Source: Rhizobium sp. 18065 | GTDB lineage: Bacteria > Pseudomonadota > Alphaproteobacteria > Rhizobiales > Rhizobiaceae | Assembly: GCF_902706095.1 (NCBI RefSeq) | Contig: NZ_CACSJP010000002.1 | Coordinates: 124,001-188,000 of the forward strand | Direction of reading: 5' to 3' | DNA: 64,000 nt | Shown: positions 27,416 through 35,281 of the stretch, piece by piece | Position numbering within the stretch: the first letter of the stretch is position 1 | Layout of the letters: each line of letters opens with the position of its first letter | Translations under genes and position numbers: made by a program | The notes under the pieces: generated by a model | What the model saw: the letters and a program-made list of their open reading frames with translations, nothing else | Told to the model about the DNA's origin: nothing | Database searches by the model: none

Positions 27416-28381
27416 TTAACCCTTGACTGCGCCGGCGGCGATGCCGCGGACAAAGAGACGTCCCGAGACGAAATAGACGAACAGCGGCACCGCGCCCGTA
27501 AGCAGGGTGGCGGCCATGTTGACGTTGTATTCCTTCACGCCCTGGACGGAATTGACGATGTTATTGAGCTGGACCGTCATCGGGTAGTATTCTGGACGGG
27601 TGAAGACGACGCCGAACAGGAAGTCGTTCCAGATCCCGGTGATCTGAAGGATCATCGCGACGACGAAGATAGGCAGCGACATCGGCAGCATGATCCTGAG
27701 ATAGATCTGCCAGAACCCTGCCCCATCGATGCGCGCGGCCTTGAACAGTTCTTCCGGCAGCGACGTGAAGTAATTGCGGAACAGCAGCGTCAGGATCGGC
27801 ATGCCGAAGATCGTGTGCACGATGATCAGGCCGGTCAGCGTGCCGTAGATGCCAAGTTCGCGCAGCACGATGACGATCGGATAGATCATCACCTGATAGG
27901 GAATGAAGGCACCGACGATCAGGATGGTGAAGAACAGATCCGCCCCCTTGAAGCGCCAGTTGGCCAGCGCATAACCGTTGACCGAGGCGATCAGGATCGA
28001 GATCAGCGTCGAGGGCACGGTGATGCGCACCGAGTTCCAGAAGCCGCGCGACAGGCCATCGCAGTTGAGGCCGGTACAGGCCGTCGCCCATGCCTTCACC
28101 CAGGGCTCGAAGGTGATTTCCATCGGCGGCGAAAAGATGTTGCCCATGCGGATTTCCGGCATGCCCTTGAGCGACGTGACGATCATCACGTAGAGGGGCA
28201 GCAGGTAGTACAGCGCAAAGAAGATCAGCGCACCGTAGAGCATGATGTTGCGGCCGGAAAAGGTGCGGCGCGGCTTGGCACCAGTCGGACCAGGGCCAAG
28301 ACGACCGATGGGACCGGCACCAGCGGGGATCGGCATTGCAGCGGATGCCGTGGGGAGATTGGGGGAAACCGAATTAGCCAC
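27416..28381 (-). CDS. Sugar ABC transporter permease (MalG type)
   Basis: 321 residues from a GTG at 28381. Six membrane segments follow a proline-rich cytoplasmic N-terminus of about 45 residues (PIPAGAGPIGRLGPGPTG). The EAA motif, which docks the ATPase, is EELFKAARIDGAGFWQIYLR. It forms the membrane channel with the partner permease, whose gene overlaps this start by 8 bases, so translation is coupled. The CUT1 family imports mono- to oligosaccharides. Confidence 0.96.
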   Translation of the reverse strand: MANSVSPNLPTASAAMPIPAGAGPIGRLGPGPTGAKPRRTFSGRNIMLYGALIFFALYYLLPLYVMIVTSLKGMPEIRMGNIFSPPMEITFEPWVKAWATACTGLNCDGLSRGFWNSVRITVPSTLISILIASVNGYALANWRFKGADLFFTILIVGAFIPYQVMIYPIVIVLRELGIYGTLTGLIIVHTIFGMPILTLLFRNYFTSLPEELFKAARIDGAGFWQIYLRIMLPMSLPIFVVAMILQITGIWNDFLFGVVFTRPEYYPMTVQLNNIVNSVQGVKEYNVNMAATLLTGAVPLFVYFVSGRLFVRGIAAGAVKG

Positions 28382-29276
28382 GCTTCTTTCCTCCGAATTC
28401 CAGATAGGCCCAGGGAATGATGATGATCGCCACCGTGAGCAGCATCATTGTCGATGCGGCAAAGCCCTGGCCAAGGTTCTGCGCCTGGAACATGTAGTCG
28501 TAGACATATTTGGCCGGAACTTCCGAGGCGATGCCCGGACCGCCGCTGGTTTGCGCCACGACGAGGTCATAGAGCCGCACGATACCGCTGGTGATGATGA
28601 CCAGCGTGGTGATGAAGACCGGGCGCATCATCGGGATGATGATGAAGAAATAGGTCTTCCAGACCGGAATGCCATCGACCCGCGACGCTTTCCAGATGTC
28701 TTCATCGATCCCGCGCAGACCGGCGAGCAGCAGGCACATGACCAGGCCAGTGCCCTGCCAGAGCCCGGCAATCAGCACGCCGTAGATGACGATATCGGCA
28801 TCATAGAGCGGATTGAAGGTAAAGGTCGTCCATCCGAGGCTGCGCACGATCGACTGCACGCCGAAATCGGGATTGAGGATCCACTGCCACACGAGACCGG
28901 TGACAATGAAAGACAGCGCGAAGGGATAGAGGAAAATGGTGCGGAAGGTGTTTTCGAAGCGGATCTTCTGATCCATCAGCGCCGCCAGCAGAAAGCCGAT
29001 GACCACGCTGAAGACCAGCGACAGCAGCCCATAGATCGCGAGATTCTGGATCGACATGATCCAGCGCGGCGCGTCCCAAAGACGTTCATACTGGTCGAGA
29101 CCGACAAAACTCAGACGCGGCAGGAGCTTGGAATTGGTGAAGGAATAAACCACCGTCCAGAGGGTGCCGCCGAGGAAAATCACCAAGGCGGTGAGGATCA
29201 TGGGGATCGAGGCAATCTTGGAATTGAGATTGCGAAACAGCTTGTTGGGTCGACCGGCATGCGCTTGGCCCGTCAT
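28374..29276 (-). CDS. Sugar ABC transporter permease (MalF type)
   Basis: 300 residues with six membrane segments; the first is at about 20-40 (IPMILTALVIFLGGTLWTVV). The EAA-like loop is DEDIWKASRVDGIPVWKTYF. It pairs with the MalG-type permease in the inner membrane. AGGAGGA lies before the ATG at 29276. The gene follows the binding-protein gene after 174 bases that contain a GC-rich hairpin. Confidence 0.96.
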   Translation of the reverse strand: MTGQAHAGRPNKLFRNLNSKIASIPMILTALVIFLGGTLWTVVYSFTNSKLLPRLSFVGLDQYERLWDAPRWIMSIQNLAIYGLLSLVFSVVIGFLLAALMDQKIRFENTFRTIFLYPFALSFIVTGLVWQWILNPDFGVQSIVRSLGWTTFTFNPLYDADIVIYGVLIAGLWQGTGLVMCLLLAGLRGIDEDIWKASRVDGIPVWKTYFFIIIPMMRPVFITTLVIITSGIVRLYDLVVAQTSGGPGIASEVPAKYVYDYMFQAQNLGQGFAASTMMLLTVAIIIIPWAYLEFGGKKRG

Positions 29277-29380
29277 CGATCAGTCCTCCTGTTACACGGT
29301 CGGAGCTGACAGATCGTCCGTCGAAAGCACTGCATGTTTGCGGCTTCGTCGAATTTCACGTGTCTGCGCGGTTTCCCGCA

Positions 29381-29411
29381 CCCGGCCGGAGTTGGCAGAT
29401 CACCGGCCGGG
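29381..29411 (-). other. GC-rich hairpin between binding-protein and permease genes
   Basis: CCCGGCCGG and CCGGCCGGG form a perfect 9-bp stem with a 13-base loop, 40 bases after the binding-protein stop. No T-run follows on the minus strand. Such hairpins often lower downstream expression or protect the upstream mRNA so that the binding protein is made in excess. Confidence 0.6.
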
Positions 29412-29450
29412 CTCCTTCGAACCCGACCGGATATCGTCAACCGCCTTTGC

Positions 29451-30683
29451 TCAGTCTGCAGCGGCGATGATGTCGGCAAAACGCTTCTGTGCGTCTTCCG
29501 GCGTCATCGAGGCATTGGCAAAGAATTCGGAGAACAGGTCTTCCTTCTGCTTCTGGCTATCCGGCGACAGCAACTGGTCGGTACCCTGGATGACATTGCC
29601 CTTGGCAAGGATCTCAAGGCCCTTCTTCATGCAGTCGTTGGCAGCAGCCAGATCGACGTCGCCACGGACCGGCAGCGAGCCCTTCTTCAGGTTGAACGCG
29701 ACCTGGGTTGCCGGAGCAAGCAGGGTCGAGGCCAGGACTTCCTGCGCCTTGGACTTTTCCTCGTCCTTGAGCAGCGGGAAGTAGAAGGCGTCACCACCGG
29801 TCGAGATGATCTCGTTGACGCCGAGACCCGGCAAGCAGGTGTAGTCGGTACCGGCTGTCTGGCCGGCCAGTGCAAATTCGCCCTGCGCCCAGTCACCCAT
29901 GATCTGACCGCCGGCCTTGCCAGTGATCACCAGATTGGTGGCCTGGTTCCAGTCCTGGACGTTGGAGCCCTTGGACATGCGACGGGCATCGTCGGCCGCC
30001 TTGAACACCTTGGCGATGTCGGGACCGGCTGCGACTTCCGCATCCTTGTCCTTGAACACCTTCTCGAAGGTATCCTTGCCGGCGATGGCGACAAGCAGAA
30101 CGTCGAACGCACCGGCGGACTGCCACGGCTGGCCACCAACGGCGAGCGGGATGATACCGGCTTTTTCAAGCGCCGGAGCGGCTGCGACGAATTCGTCCCA
30201 GTTCTTCGGCACCTCGACACCGGCAGTCTTGAACGCGGCATTCGAAAGCCACAGCCACTGCCAGGAATGGATGTTGACCGGAGCGCAATAGACCTTGCCG
30301 TCGATCGTGCAGGATTCCAGCAGGCTGGCCGGCTTGATAATGTCCTTCCAGCCTTCCTTTTCCGCAACGGCGGTCAGGTCGCGCAGCAGACCGGACTGGG
30401 CCAGTTCTTCTGCCTGACGACCATGGTTGAACTGGGTGGCCGCCATGGGGTCGCCACCGGTGATGCGGCTGACCATGATCGGACGAGCGGTGCCGCCGGA
30501 TCCGGCGATTGCACCATCGACCCACTTGTTGCCGGTGGCGTCGAAAGCCTTGGCAAGCTCGGCGACCGCCGCGGCTTCGCCGCCGGAGGTCCACCAATGG
30601 GTGACTTCGAGATCTGTTGCATGAGCCGCGAACGGCATGACGACGGTTACGGCCAAAGCTGCCGCGAAGCTACGAAAATTCAT
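29451..30683 (-). CDS. Sugar ABC transporter substrate-binding protein
   Basis: 410 residues with a signal peptide (about 1-22, MNFRSFAAALAVTVVMPFAA then HA-T cleavage). The mature protein begins DLEVTHWWTSGGEAAAV, typical of family 1 (CUT1) sugar-binding proteins. Aromatic segments HSWQWLWLSN and NWDEF would line a sugar site. It acts in the periplasm and hands sugar to the two permeases. GGGAGGAG lies 5 bases before the ATG. It is the first gene of the operon, facing the LacI regulator across 448 bases. The ligand is probably a mannoside- or xyloside-type sugar, judged only from the co-transcribed hydrolases. Confidence 0.96.
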   Translation of the reverse strand: MNFRSFAAALAVTVVMPFAAHATDLEVTHWWTSGGEAAAVAELAKAFDATGNKWVDGAIAGSGGTARPIMVSRITGGDPMAATQFNHGRQAEELAQSGLLRDLTAVAEKEGWKDIIKPASLLESCTIDGKVYCAPVNIHSWQWLWLSNAAFKTAGVEVPKNWDEFVAAAPALEKAGIIPLAVGGQPWQSAGAFDVLLVAIAGKDTFEKVFKDKDAEVAAGPDIAKVFKAADDARRMSKGSNVQDWNQATNLVITGKAGGQIMGDWAQGEFALAGQTAGTDYTCLPGLGVNEIISTGGDAFYFPLLKDEEKSKAQEVLASTLLAPATQVAFNLKKGSLPVRGDVDLAAANDCMKKGLEILAKGNVIQGTDQLLSPDSQKQKEDLFSEFFANASMTPEDAQKRFADIIAAAD

Positions 30684-30699
30684 GAGTCTCCTCCCTCAC

Positions 30700-30711
30700 T
30701 GAAACGTTGCC
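30700..30711. promoter_or_regulatory. Candidate LacI-type operator
   Basis: TGAAACGTTGCC differs at two positions from the perfect palindrome TGAAACGTTTCA typical of LacI/GalR operators, with the central CG. It ends 16 bases before the binding-protein start. A second GAAACG lies at 30726-30731, 25 bases away. Binding is inferred only from form and place. Confidence 0.35.
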
Positions 30712-30838
30712 GGAAAAATCTATGCGAAACGACATAAGGGCGCAACCACAAGAACAGGAAATTTATATTTTTGCGCATATTTCAACCCATGATAGCATGC
30801 TTCTAGGCACATAACAGGCGCATTAAAATCCAGAACCA

Positions 30839-30849
30839 TTGCAATGCAA
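30839..30849. promoter_or_regulatory. Small palindrome TTGCAATGCAA
   Basis: TTGCA and TGCAA arms around a central A, in the AT-rich centre of the divergent region. It could be a second operator for the LacI-type regulator or a chance palindrome. Confidence 0.25.
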
Positions 30850-31131
30850 CAGAGTTTTATACCCTGATTTTATTCATAAATGCAGATTTTAGGCATTTTA
30901 TCTGTGCCTTGCAGCAAAATGGACCAAAGAAATGGAAATCGGTGGGTGCGTCTGACGCCCTTCATGTTTAGGTTGCAGAACGTAGCCAAGCGCCGCAAGA
31001 ATCCTCTCGACAAACCAACTGTATCGTTACAGATTTCACATCCACCGGACCCTGGAGAGGCGTGGTCCGGCGTGTTTGCAGCCAGCAAAAAGGCAACTAT
31101 AAGCAAGGCTTACACGAATGGCAGGGACACC

Positions 31132-32166
31132 ATGACAGAGCAGCAAGGGCGCGGGATCATTGAACGCGCGACGGCGACCAAGGAGAGGCCGACCCTCAAG
31201 ACGATCGCCTTCATGACCGGCCTTGGCATCACCACCGTCTCGAGAGCGCTGAAGGATGCGCCCGACATCGGCGCGGAGACCAAGGAGCGCGTGCGCATGG
31301 TGGCGCGGCAGCTCGGTTACCAGCCGAACCGGGCCGGCGTTCGTCTGCGCACAGGCAAGACCAATGTCATCGCACTGGTGCTCGGGATCGATGAAGAGAT
31401 CCTCGGTTTTTCCAACCAGATGGTGGTTGGCATTTCCGAAGTCCTGTCCGGCACGCCCTATCACATCGTCGTCACGCCGCATGCCCACACCAAGGACCCC
31501 ATGCTGCCGGTGCGCTACATCCTCGAGACCGGATCGGCCGATGGCGTGATTATATCGCGGACTGAGCCTGATGATGCCCGGGTGCAATTGCTGATCGAGC
31601 AGAACATGCCATTCGCCACCCACGGCCGGACCAATATGGAGCAAGTGCATCCATACCATGATTTCGACAACGAGGCGTTCGCCTATGGCGCTGTCGAGCG
31701 GCTGGTGAACAAGGGGCGCAAGCGCATCGCGCTTCTGCCACCGCCCGCCAAGCTGACCTATAACGCGCATACCCGAAACGGATTTCTGCGCGGCTTGCGG
31801 GATTTCGGTGCGGAAGAAGTTCCGCTCCACATCAACATCGATGCATCGCTGGGGGACATACGCAATGCGATCGAGCAACTGATGCGCGCAAGCGACGCAC
31901 CGGACGGCCTGATCACCGCATCGGGCAGTGCCGCAATCGCGGCCAATGCCGGCATCGAGGCGGCCGGAAAACATGTCGGACGGGAACTCGATCTGGTCTC
32001 CAAGCAGGGAACGCCGATCCTCAGCTGGATCCGCCCGGAAATCATCACCGCCTATGAGGACGTGCGCCAGTCCGGCCGCGAACTGGCCAAGGCGGTGATA
32101 GCGCGGATCGACGGCGTCGAGCCGCAACTGCTGCAAAGCGTCAGCCAGCCGATCTGGGGCGACTGA
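31132..32166 (+). CDS. LacI-family transcriptional regulator
   Basis: 344 residues from the ATG at 31132, chosen because the helix-turn-helix should be close to the N-terminus. The DNA-binding domain is LKTIAFMTGLGITTVSRALK followed by the hinge-helix region QLGYQPNRAGVRLR. The rest is a periplasmic-binding-protein-like sugar sensor (about 80-340). It is read divergently from the sugar operon and is most likely its ligand-responsive repressor. It ends 27 bases from the stop of the convergent GGDEF gene. Confidence 0.94.
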   Translation: MTEQQGRGIIERATATKERPTLKTIAFMTGLGITTVSRALKDAPDIGAETKERVRMVARQLGYQPNRAGVRLRTGKTNVIALVLGIDEEILGFSNQMVVGISEVLSGTPYHIVVTPHAHTKDPMLPVRYILETGSADGVIISRTEPDDARVQLLIEQNMPFATHGRTNMEQVHPYHDFDNEAFAYGAVERLVNKGRKRIALLPPPAKLTYNAHTRNGFLRGLRDFGAEEVPLHINIDASLGDIRNAIEQLMRASDAPDGLITASGSAAIAANAGIEAAGKHVGRELDLVSKQGTPILSWIRPEIITAYEDVRQSGRELAKAVIARIDGVEPQLLQSVSQPIWGD

Positions 32167-32193
32167 GGCCCGTCGAGCCTAGGCCCATTGCGC

Positions 32194-33372
32194 TCAGGCA
32201 GGCAGCGCGATGACATCCGGTGTCCACAGCGTGACGCGGTCGCGCCCCCCGAGCTTCGACCGATAGAGCGCGATGTCGGCGCGCTTGAGCAATTCATCGG
32301 ACGACAGGGCACAGCCGCTGGCAACACCGATACTGACGGAAACCGAAATCTCGCCGTCGTCGACCTTGAAAGCTTCCCGGGCGAGCACCGCACGCAGGCG
32401 GTTGCCGAACACCATGGCCTCGCCTTCGTCGGTATCCGGCAGAAAGGCGGCAAACTCCTCGCCGCCCAGGCGGGCAACGACACAGCCCTCAACCGCCTCG
32501 CACGACGACAGCAGCGCACCGAAGGCAGACAGAACCATATCGCCAGCGGAATGCCCATGCTGGTCGTTGATCCGTTTGAAATGATCGATGTCCATGTAGA
32601 GCAAGGCACCCCGACCAAGGTCTTCTGACGTCAATCGATCGAGCTTTGAGAAGAATGCCCGCCGATTGGCAAGACCTGTCAGTGCATCCGTTTCCGCAGC
32701 TTTCCTGTGCTCCCATTCCATTCTTTCCTTCATCAGGACAAAGAACGAGAAACCGCCGACGATGATGTGGACGAAGAGTTCGAAGGTGATGATACCGTAC
32801 CAGAATGGCTGCAAGACGCGTGTATCGCCACCGGCCGCCACCGGCCACAGAAAGGAAAACGGGATCCTGAGGAGATAGATAGAGCCGTGCAGGAAAAACC
32901 AGATGGCGACCACAACCCGGCTTGGCAGTGTTTCGCCGACCCTGTCTCTCAAGACCTCCCGGGCGATCAGCATGGAATAGACCGCGACCAGCACGGAATA
33001 GATGCACAGACGGATATTGACACTGCTTCCGATCGCGGGGAACCCGGCGGTCAGCACTGTCCAGAAGATCGGACCGGCAAAGGCGACGACGATATGCAGC
33101 CGGCGCCCATCGAACAGCCTGAGACCGACCCAGACAAAAGCGAGCCCGGCCAGCGCCAGACTGTTGCCAAGCGAAATGGTGAAAAAATTGTAGTCGCTCG
33201 TCCGCTGGGACAACATGACGAAACCGATCGCCGCCGTGAAGAACGACAGCGACCACATCAAAAGCTCGAGGCGATGCCGTGCACGGAGCCAGTCCAGGAT
33301 GAAAAACATGCTGAAGACCAGAAGTGCTGCAAAGCTGCCCAGCATGATGGTCGGAAGGTGAATGGCGGCCAC
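32194..33372 (-). CDS. Diguanylate cyclase (GGDEF) with membrane domain
   Basis: 392 residues. About six membrane segments occupy residues 8-215 and form an uncharacterised sensor. The GGDEF domain follows (about 225-385), starting DALTGLANRRAFFSKLD. The active site is RLGGEEF (GGEEF at 303-307), a working variant, and the metal site includes LYMDIDHFKRIND. The RxxD inhibitory site expected just upstream is not present, so product inhibition may be weak. It makes cyclic-di-GMP at the inner membrane. The signal is unknown. Confidence 0.95.
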   Translation of the reverse strand: MAAIHLPTIMLGSFAALLVFSMFFILDWLRARHRLELLMWSLSFFTAAIGFVMLSQRTSDYNFFTISLGNSLALAGLAFVWVGLRLFDGRRLHIVVAFAGPIFWTVLTAGFPAIGSSVNIRLCIYSVLVAVYSMLIAREVLRDRVGETLPSRVVVAIWFFLHGSIYLLRIPFSFLWPVAAGGDTRVLQPFWYGIITFELFVHIIVGGFSFFVLMKERMEWEHRKAAETDALTGLANRRAFFSKLDRLTSEDLGRGALLYMDIDHFKRINDQHGHSAGDMVLSAFGALLSSCEAVEGCVVARLGGEEFAAFLPDTDEGEAMVFGNRLRAVLAREAFKVDDGEISVSVSIGVASGCALSSDELLKRADIALYRSKLGGRDRVTLWTPDVIALPA

Positions 33373-33532
33373 GGAACAAACACTCGAACAGTTCTGCCGA
33401 AGACCCCCACGTCCGCAGCTTGTCTGACCGTAAGGAGCGAGCGGTTAATCGCGGTATAATGGGCGAGCGCATAATGCCCCCAGAATATGCATGGCAGCTA
33501 TGCAATACAGTTGCCGCGCCGGTCGCGGCAGC

Positions 33533-33558
33533 AAAAAGGCCCGGTTTCCCGGGCCTTT
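33533..33558 (-). terminator. Rho-independent terminator of gnd
   Basis: AAAGGCCCGG (33535-33544) and CCGGGCCTTT (33549-33558) form a 10-bp stem with a short loop. On the minus strand it ends in five T (33537-33533). It lies 28 bases after the gnd stop. Confidence 0.9.
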
Positions 33559-33586
33559 GAACAGCGATGGATAAAGACTGAAAGGC

Positions 33587-35005
33587 TCAGGCGCCGCTGC
33601 CCCATGGACCATGGTGAATGGCCTTGCCGTCGATGCGGTCGAAGCCATGCGCGCCGAAGAAATCGCGCTGCGCCTGGATCAGGTTGGCGGTTCCGCGTGC
33701 CTGGGAATAGGCGTCGAAATAGGTCAGTGCCGAAGCCAGTGCCGGGACCGGCAGTCCGGCTGTCACGGCAGCAGCAACGACCCGACGCAGCGATGGCAGG
33801 CTCTGCTTGACCATGGCCGAAAATGCCGGTGTCACGATCAGATTGGCCGCATCCGGATTGGCGGTGAAGGCCTGAGTGATCTCGTCGAGGAACTGCGAGC
33901 GGATGATGCAGCCAGCGCGCCAGATCCTGGCGATCGTCGGCATCGGCAGCGACCAGTTGAACTCCTTCGACGCTGCCGACATCACGGCAAAGCCCTGAGC
34001 GTAGGCCGCGATCTTGGCGGCAAACAGCGCGAGCTCGAGATCGGTCTCGATCGCGCCGCCCTCAAGCTTGAACACGCGGGCCGGGTTGCCGAAGATCTTC
34101 TGCGCCGCTTCGCGCTCATCCTTGACGGAAGACAGGCTGCGGGCGGCAACGGCCGCTTCGATGGCGGTCGCCGGAATGCCCATCTGCTGGGCTTCGATCA
34201 CCGACCACTTGCCGGTGCCCTTCTGGCCGGCCTTGTCGAGGATCACGTCGACGATCGGCGCGCCGCTTTCCGGGTCGGCAGCAGCGAGAACCTTTTCGGT
34301 GATCTCGATCAGGTAGGAATTCAGGCGACCCTTGTTCCAGGCGCCGAATGTATTGCCGATCTCGCCAGCCTTCTTGCCGAGACCGTCGCGCAGGATGCCG
34401 TAGATTTCGGCGATCATCTGCATGTCGGCATATTCGATACCGTTGTGGATCGTCTTGACAAAGTGTCCTGCGCCATCGGTGCCGAGCCATGCAACGCACG
34501 GGTCATTGTCATATTTCGCGGCAATCGAGGTCAGCACAGGCTCGACGCGCTTCCAGCTTTCTTCCCGGCCGCCGACCATGATCGACGGACCATGGCGCGC
34601 GCCTTCTTCACCGCCGGAAACGCCCATGCCGATAAAGGTAAAATCGGTGGTGTCGAGACGGGCGAAACGGGCGACCGTATCGCGGAAATTGGCATTGCCA
34701 GCGTCGATCATGATGTCGTTCTTCGACAGATACGGCATCAGCGCATCGATCTGCTGGTCAACGGCTTCGCCGGCCTTGATCATGATGATGATAGGACGTG
34801 GCGGGCGGATCGCGGCGACGAATTCTTCGATCGTATGGCAACCGATGATCCGATCGGCCAAGGGACCGGCCTCGCCGAGGAATTCGTCGGTACGTGCCGT
34901 GGTCCGGTTGAAGACCGCGATACGATTGCCCTTTTCGGCAATGTTAAGCGCAAGATTGGAGCCCATGACTCCGAGACCGATAAGTCCGATTTCCGCCTGC
35001 TGCAC
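33587..35005 (-). CDS. gnd: 6-phosphogluconate dehydrogenase (decarboxylating)
   Basis: 472 residues, the usual size of the long-chain form. It converts 6-phosphogluconate to ribulose 5-phosphate with NADP+ in the oxidative pentose phosphate pathway. Motifs: GLGVMGSNLALNIAEKG (nucleotide binding), NRTTARTDEF for NADP choice, GVSGGEEGARHGPSIMVGG, and the catalytic FVKTIHNGIEYADMQ. The start is GTG at 35005, 8 bases after GGAGG; an ATG-initiated extension to 35053 lacks homology. A terminator follows. Confidence 0.96.
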   Translation of the reverse strand: MQQAEIGLIGLGVMGSNLALNIAEKGNRIAVFNRTTARTDEFLGEAGPLADRIIGCHTIEEFVAAIRPPRPIIIMIKAGEAVDQQIDALMPYLSKNDIMIDAGNANFRDTVARFARLDTTDFTFIGMGVSGGEEGARHGPSIMVGGREESWKRVEPVLTSIAAKYDNDPCVAWLGTDGAGHFVKTIHNGIEYADMQMIAEIYGILRDGLGKKAGEIGNTFGAWNKGRLNSYLIEITEKVLAAADPESGAPIVDVILDKAGQKGTGKWSVIEAQQMGIPATAIEAAVAARSLSSVKDEREAAQKIFGNPARVFKLEGGAIETDLELALFAAKIAAYAQGFAVMSAASKEFNWSLPMPTIARIWRAGCIIRSQFLDEITQAFTANPDAANLIVTPAFSAMVKQSLPSLRRVVAAAVTAGLPVPALASALTYFDAYSQARGTANLIQAQRDFFGAHGFDRIDGKAIHHGPWGSGA

Positions 35006-35125
35006 GACAAAGACCTCCGCATGCAAATCGATTAAGGAGGGCTTTTCTCGCATTCTCCGGCGCCAGCGGCAAGGCGGAATTTGATCAATCGGTAAAGATG
35101 ATTAGGTATCTCATGTTAATGGTCA

Positions 35126-35281
35126 TCATGTCGCAGGATGATCGTCATCGTCGGTGATCACCCGCCATGCTGCTCCGTCGAGATCCTCGTACTGGCCGCT
35201 CTTCAGCGCCCAGAGGAAGGCGTAGAGCCCGAGCCCGCCGAGGAACAATGCGATCGGAATGAGGAAAATCAGCATGTTCAT
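35126..35281 (-). CDS. ccoS: cbb3-type cytochrome oxidase assembly protein CcoS
   Basis: 51 residues. One membrane helix (about 3-24, LIFLIPIALFLGGLGLYAFL) is followed by WALKSGQYEDLDGAAWRVI, the CcoS/FixS signature. Its start ATGA overlaps the ccoI stop by four bases. CcoS is needed to insert haem and copper cofactors into the cbb3 oxidase catalytic subunit. It is the last gene of the ccoGHIS unit and was found by reading past the ccoI stop. Confidence 0.95.
   Translation of the reverse strand: MNMLIFLIPIALFLGGLGLYAFLWALKSGQYEDLDGAAWRVITDDDDHPAT

Larger units (their letters stand above)
30684..31131. other. 448-base divergent regulatory region
   Basis: It separates the sugar operon from the LacI-family gene. 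It is markedly AT-rich from about 30750 to 30900. It contains two operator-like sites listed separately (30700 and 30839). On the minus strand TTGCGC, 17 bases and TAGATT form a possible weak promoter near 30729-30757. The plus-strand reading frame of the regulator continues upstream to 30880 without convincing protein content. Confidence 0.5.
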
